NCBI RefSeq assembly: GCF_900078665.2
Contig: NZ_LT546207.1
Location: forward strand, 386,399 to 420,098
Source: Mycolicibacterium houstonense
GTDB taxonomy: Bacteria; Actinomycetota; Actinomycetes; Mycobacteriales; Mycobacteriaceae
DNA length: 33,700 nucleotides
Direction of reading: 5' to 3'
Shown: positions 32,436-33,700 of the stretch, piece by piece
How positions within the stretch are numbered: the stretch's first letter is position 1
Layout: each line of letters begins with the position of its first letter
Program-made: the position numbers and the translations under genes
The notes under the pieces: generated by a model
Databases searched by the model: none
Seen by the model: only the letters and a program-made list of their open reading frames with translations
Told to the model about the DNA's origin: nothing

Positions 32436-33700
32436 TCGCCCGTAATCGGCGACGCATCAGCCGCACCGCGCTGGTGCTGCTCACCGCGTTGGCCCTGGTC
32501 GGCACGGCGATGATCGTGCGGCAGACGGTCTTCAAGCCGACCACCATCACCGCCTACTTCACCTCGGCCACCGCGATCTACCCGGGCGACGAGGTTCGTG
32601 TCGCCGGGGTCAAGGTCGGCTCGATCACGGGCATCGAGCCGGTCGGTGACCAGGCACGGATCACTCTCGCCATCGATCATGGTGTGAAGATTCCGGCCGA
32701 CGCCAAGGCAATCCTCATGGCGCAGAACCTGGTTGCCGCCAGGTATGTCCAACTGACCCCGGCGTATGAAGACGCCGGCCCGACCATGGCGGACGGAGCG
32801 CAGATCGGGGTGGAGCGCACGGCCGTGCCCGTTGAATGGGACCAGGTCAAGGATCAGCTGATGCGATTGGCGTCCGATCTGGGTCCGATCAACGGAGCAT
32901 CGGCCACCTCCCTGAGCCGCTTCGTCGACAGTGCCGCCGCAGCCATGAACGGCAACGGCGAGAAACTGCACGAGGCGATCAGCCAGTTGTCCGATATCGC
33001 AAGGATTCTGGGCCAGGGGAGCGGCGACATCGTCGGCATCATCAAGAACCTACAGATCTTCGTGGCGGCGCTGCGGGACAGTAACGCCCAGATCATGGAA
33101 TTCCAGGGCCAACTGGCCAGCGTGACCAGCGTCGTCGACGGGAGCAGGTCCGATCTGGACGCCGCCCTGACGAACCTGGCGGACGCCGCCGGCAATGTTC
33201 GGCGCTTCGTCGCAGGCAGCCGTGATCAGACCGCCGAACAGCTGCAGCGGCTGAACAGTGTCACTCAGAATCTGGTGGACAACAAGACCAAGCTGGAGAA
33301 CGTCCTGCACGTCGCGCCGAACGCCATCGCCAACGGTTACAACATCTACAACCCCGACAGCGGTACTGCAGTCGGGGCGTTCGCGCTGTCGAGCTTCGCC
33401 AATCCGGTGGCGGCGGTGTGCTCGGCGATCGCGGCGGTGAAGAATGCCACGGCCGCGGAATCGTCGAAGCTGTGTGCCCAGTATCTGGGGCCGGCCCTGT
33501 CGTTGCTCAACTTCAACTACATGCCCATGCCGTTCAACGCCTATTTGAAGAAGGCGCCCAGCCCGGAGAACCTGGTGTACACCGATCCCAATCTCGCGCC
33601 CGGTGGCGCCGGAGGACGTCCGCAGCCGTACGCGGAACAGCCGCCGGCCGTGTCGGCCTTCACCGGTGCCGGCGACGTGCCACCACCGGCCGGATGGGGC
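32432..33700 (+). CDS. mceD: Mce-family protein, D position, 3' end outside the window
   Basis: The frame opens with ATG at 32432 behind GGAGGAAG and continues without a stop for 423 codons to the window edge. It has an N-terminal anchor (ALVLLTALALVGTAMIV), an MCE domain with ATAIYPGDEVRVAGVKVGSI, a helical region ending LVDNKTKLENVL, and a segment APNAIANGYNIYNPDSGTAVG. The last visible residues are proline- and glycine-rich, the disordered tail usual for D-position Mce proteins. The end of the gene, and the expected mceE (lipoprotein) and mceF genes, lie beyond the window. Confidence 0.92.
   Translation, partial: MIARNRRRISRTALVLLTALALVGTAMIVRQTVFKPTTITAYFTSATAIYPGDEVRVAGVKVGSITGIEPVGDQARITLAIDHGVKIPADAKAILMAQNLVAARYVQLTPAYEDAGPTMADGAQIGVERTAVPVEWDQVKDQLMRLASDLGPINGASATSLSRFVDSAAAAMNGNGEKLHEAISQLSDIARILGQGSGDIVGIIKNLQIFVAALRDSNAQIMEFQGQLASVTSVVDGSRSDLDAALTNLADAAGNVRRFVAGSRDQTAEQLQRLNSVTQNLVDNKTKLENVLHVAPNAIANGYNIYNPDSGTAVGAFALSSFANPVAAVCSAIAAVKNATAAESSKLCAQYLGPALSLLNFNYMPMPFNAYLKKAPSPENLVYTDPNLAPGGAGGRPQPYAEQPPAVSAFTGAGDVPPPAGWG

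Noticed and set aside
1..33700. RNA genes, CRISPR arrays, insertion sequences, phage genes
   Set aside because: No tRNA-like cloverleaf, no regularly spaced repeats, no transposase or integrase motifs and no terminal inverted repeats were seen.

Overview
The window is high-GC actinobacterial DNA with dense, often overlapping genes, GTG starts and purine-rich ribosome binding sites. A yrbE-mce operon, a DUF222/HNH (13E12-type) gene, an F420-type luciferase-like oxidoreductase and steroid-ring-type meta-cleavage enzymes together point to a mycobacterium, most likely a fast-growing environmental one (Mycolicibacterium-like). This assignment rests on gene content recognised from memory, not on a search. 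I see no rRNA, tRNA, CRISPR array, insertion sequence or phage gene. No stretch over about 240 bases lacks a gene.

Left part (1-10423). A minus-strand operon encodes an acyl-CoA synthetase, a zinc alcohol dehydrogenase and the start of an aldehyde dehydrogenase that degenerates into a G/C-tract sequence at the window edge. It diverges from a Baeyer-Villiger-type monooxygenase overlapped by a short-chain dehydrogenase. After a DUF222/HNH gene come a protein with apparently three ferredoxin-like (Dabb-type) domains, an old-yellow-enzyme reductase with a damaged FeS motif, and an HSL-type esterase translationally coupled to an IclR regulator. The enzymes fit a route alcohol > ketone > ester > alcohol/acid > acyl-CoA.

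Middle part (11259-16807). A second IclR regulator diverges, across a clear palindromic operator, from a four-gene operon: sulfotransferase, alkylsulfatase-like metallo-hydrolase lacking canonical metal ligands, short-chain dehydrogenase and medium-chain dehydrogenase. The operon ends in a 26-codon relic of a SnoaL-like gene and a 23-bp perfect stem-loop terminator.

Right-middle part (16817-26312). A minus-strand set encodes a KshB-type reductase, an HsaA-type hydroxylase, an HsaC-type extradiol dioxygenase and a ring dehydrogenase-like flavoprotein. It diverges from an operon of SDR, LLM oxidoreductase, SnoaL-like protein and an unrecognised 256-residue protein. A third IclR and a TetR regulator follow, divergent across a possible operator.

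Right end (26360-33700). An HsaD-type C-C hydrolase diverges from a yrbEA-yrbEB-mceA-B-C-D operon that runs off the window. HsaA-, HsaC- and HsaD-type enzymes beside a dedicated Mce importer suggest a locus that imports and opens the ring of a hydrophobic polycyclic or steroid-like substrate. That substrate is not identifiable from sequence. No HsaB-type flavin reductase and no KshA-type oxygenase is present, so this is not a plain copy of the known cholesterol cluster. The substrate and pathway are inference; the enzyme families are well supported.
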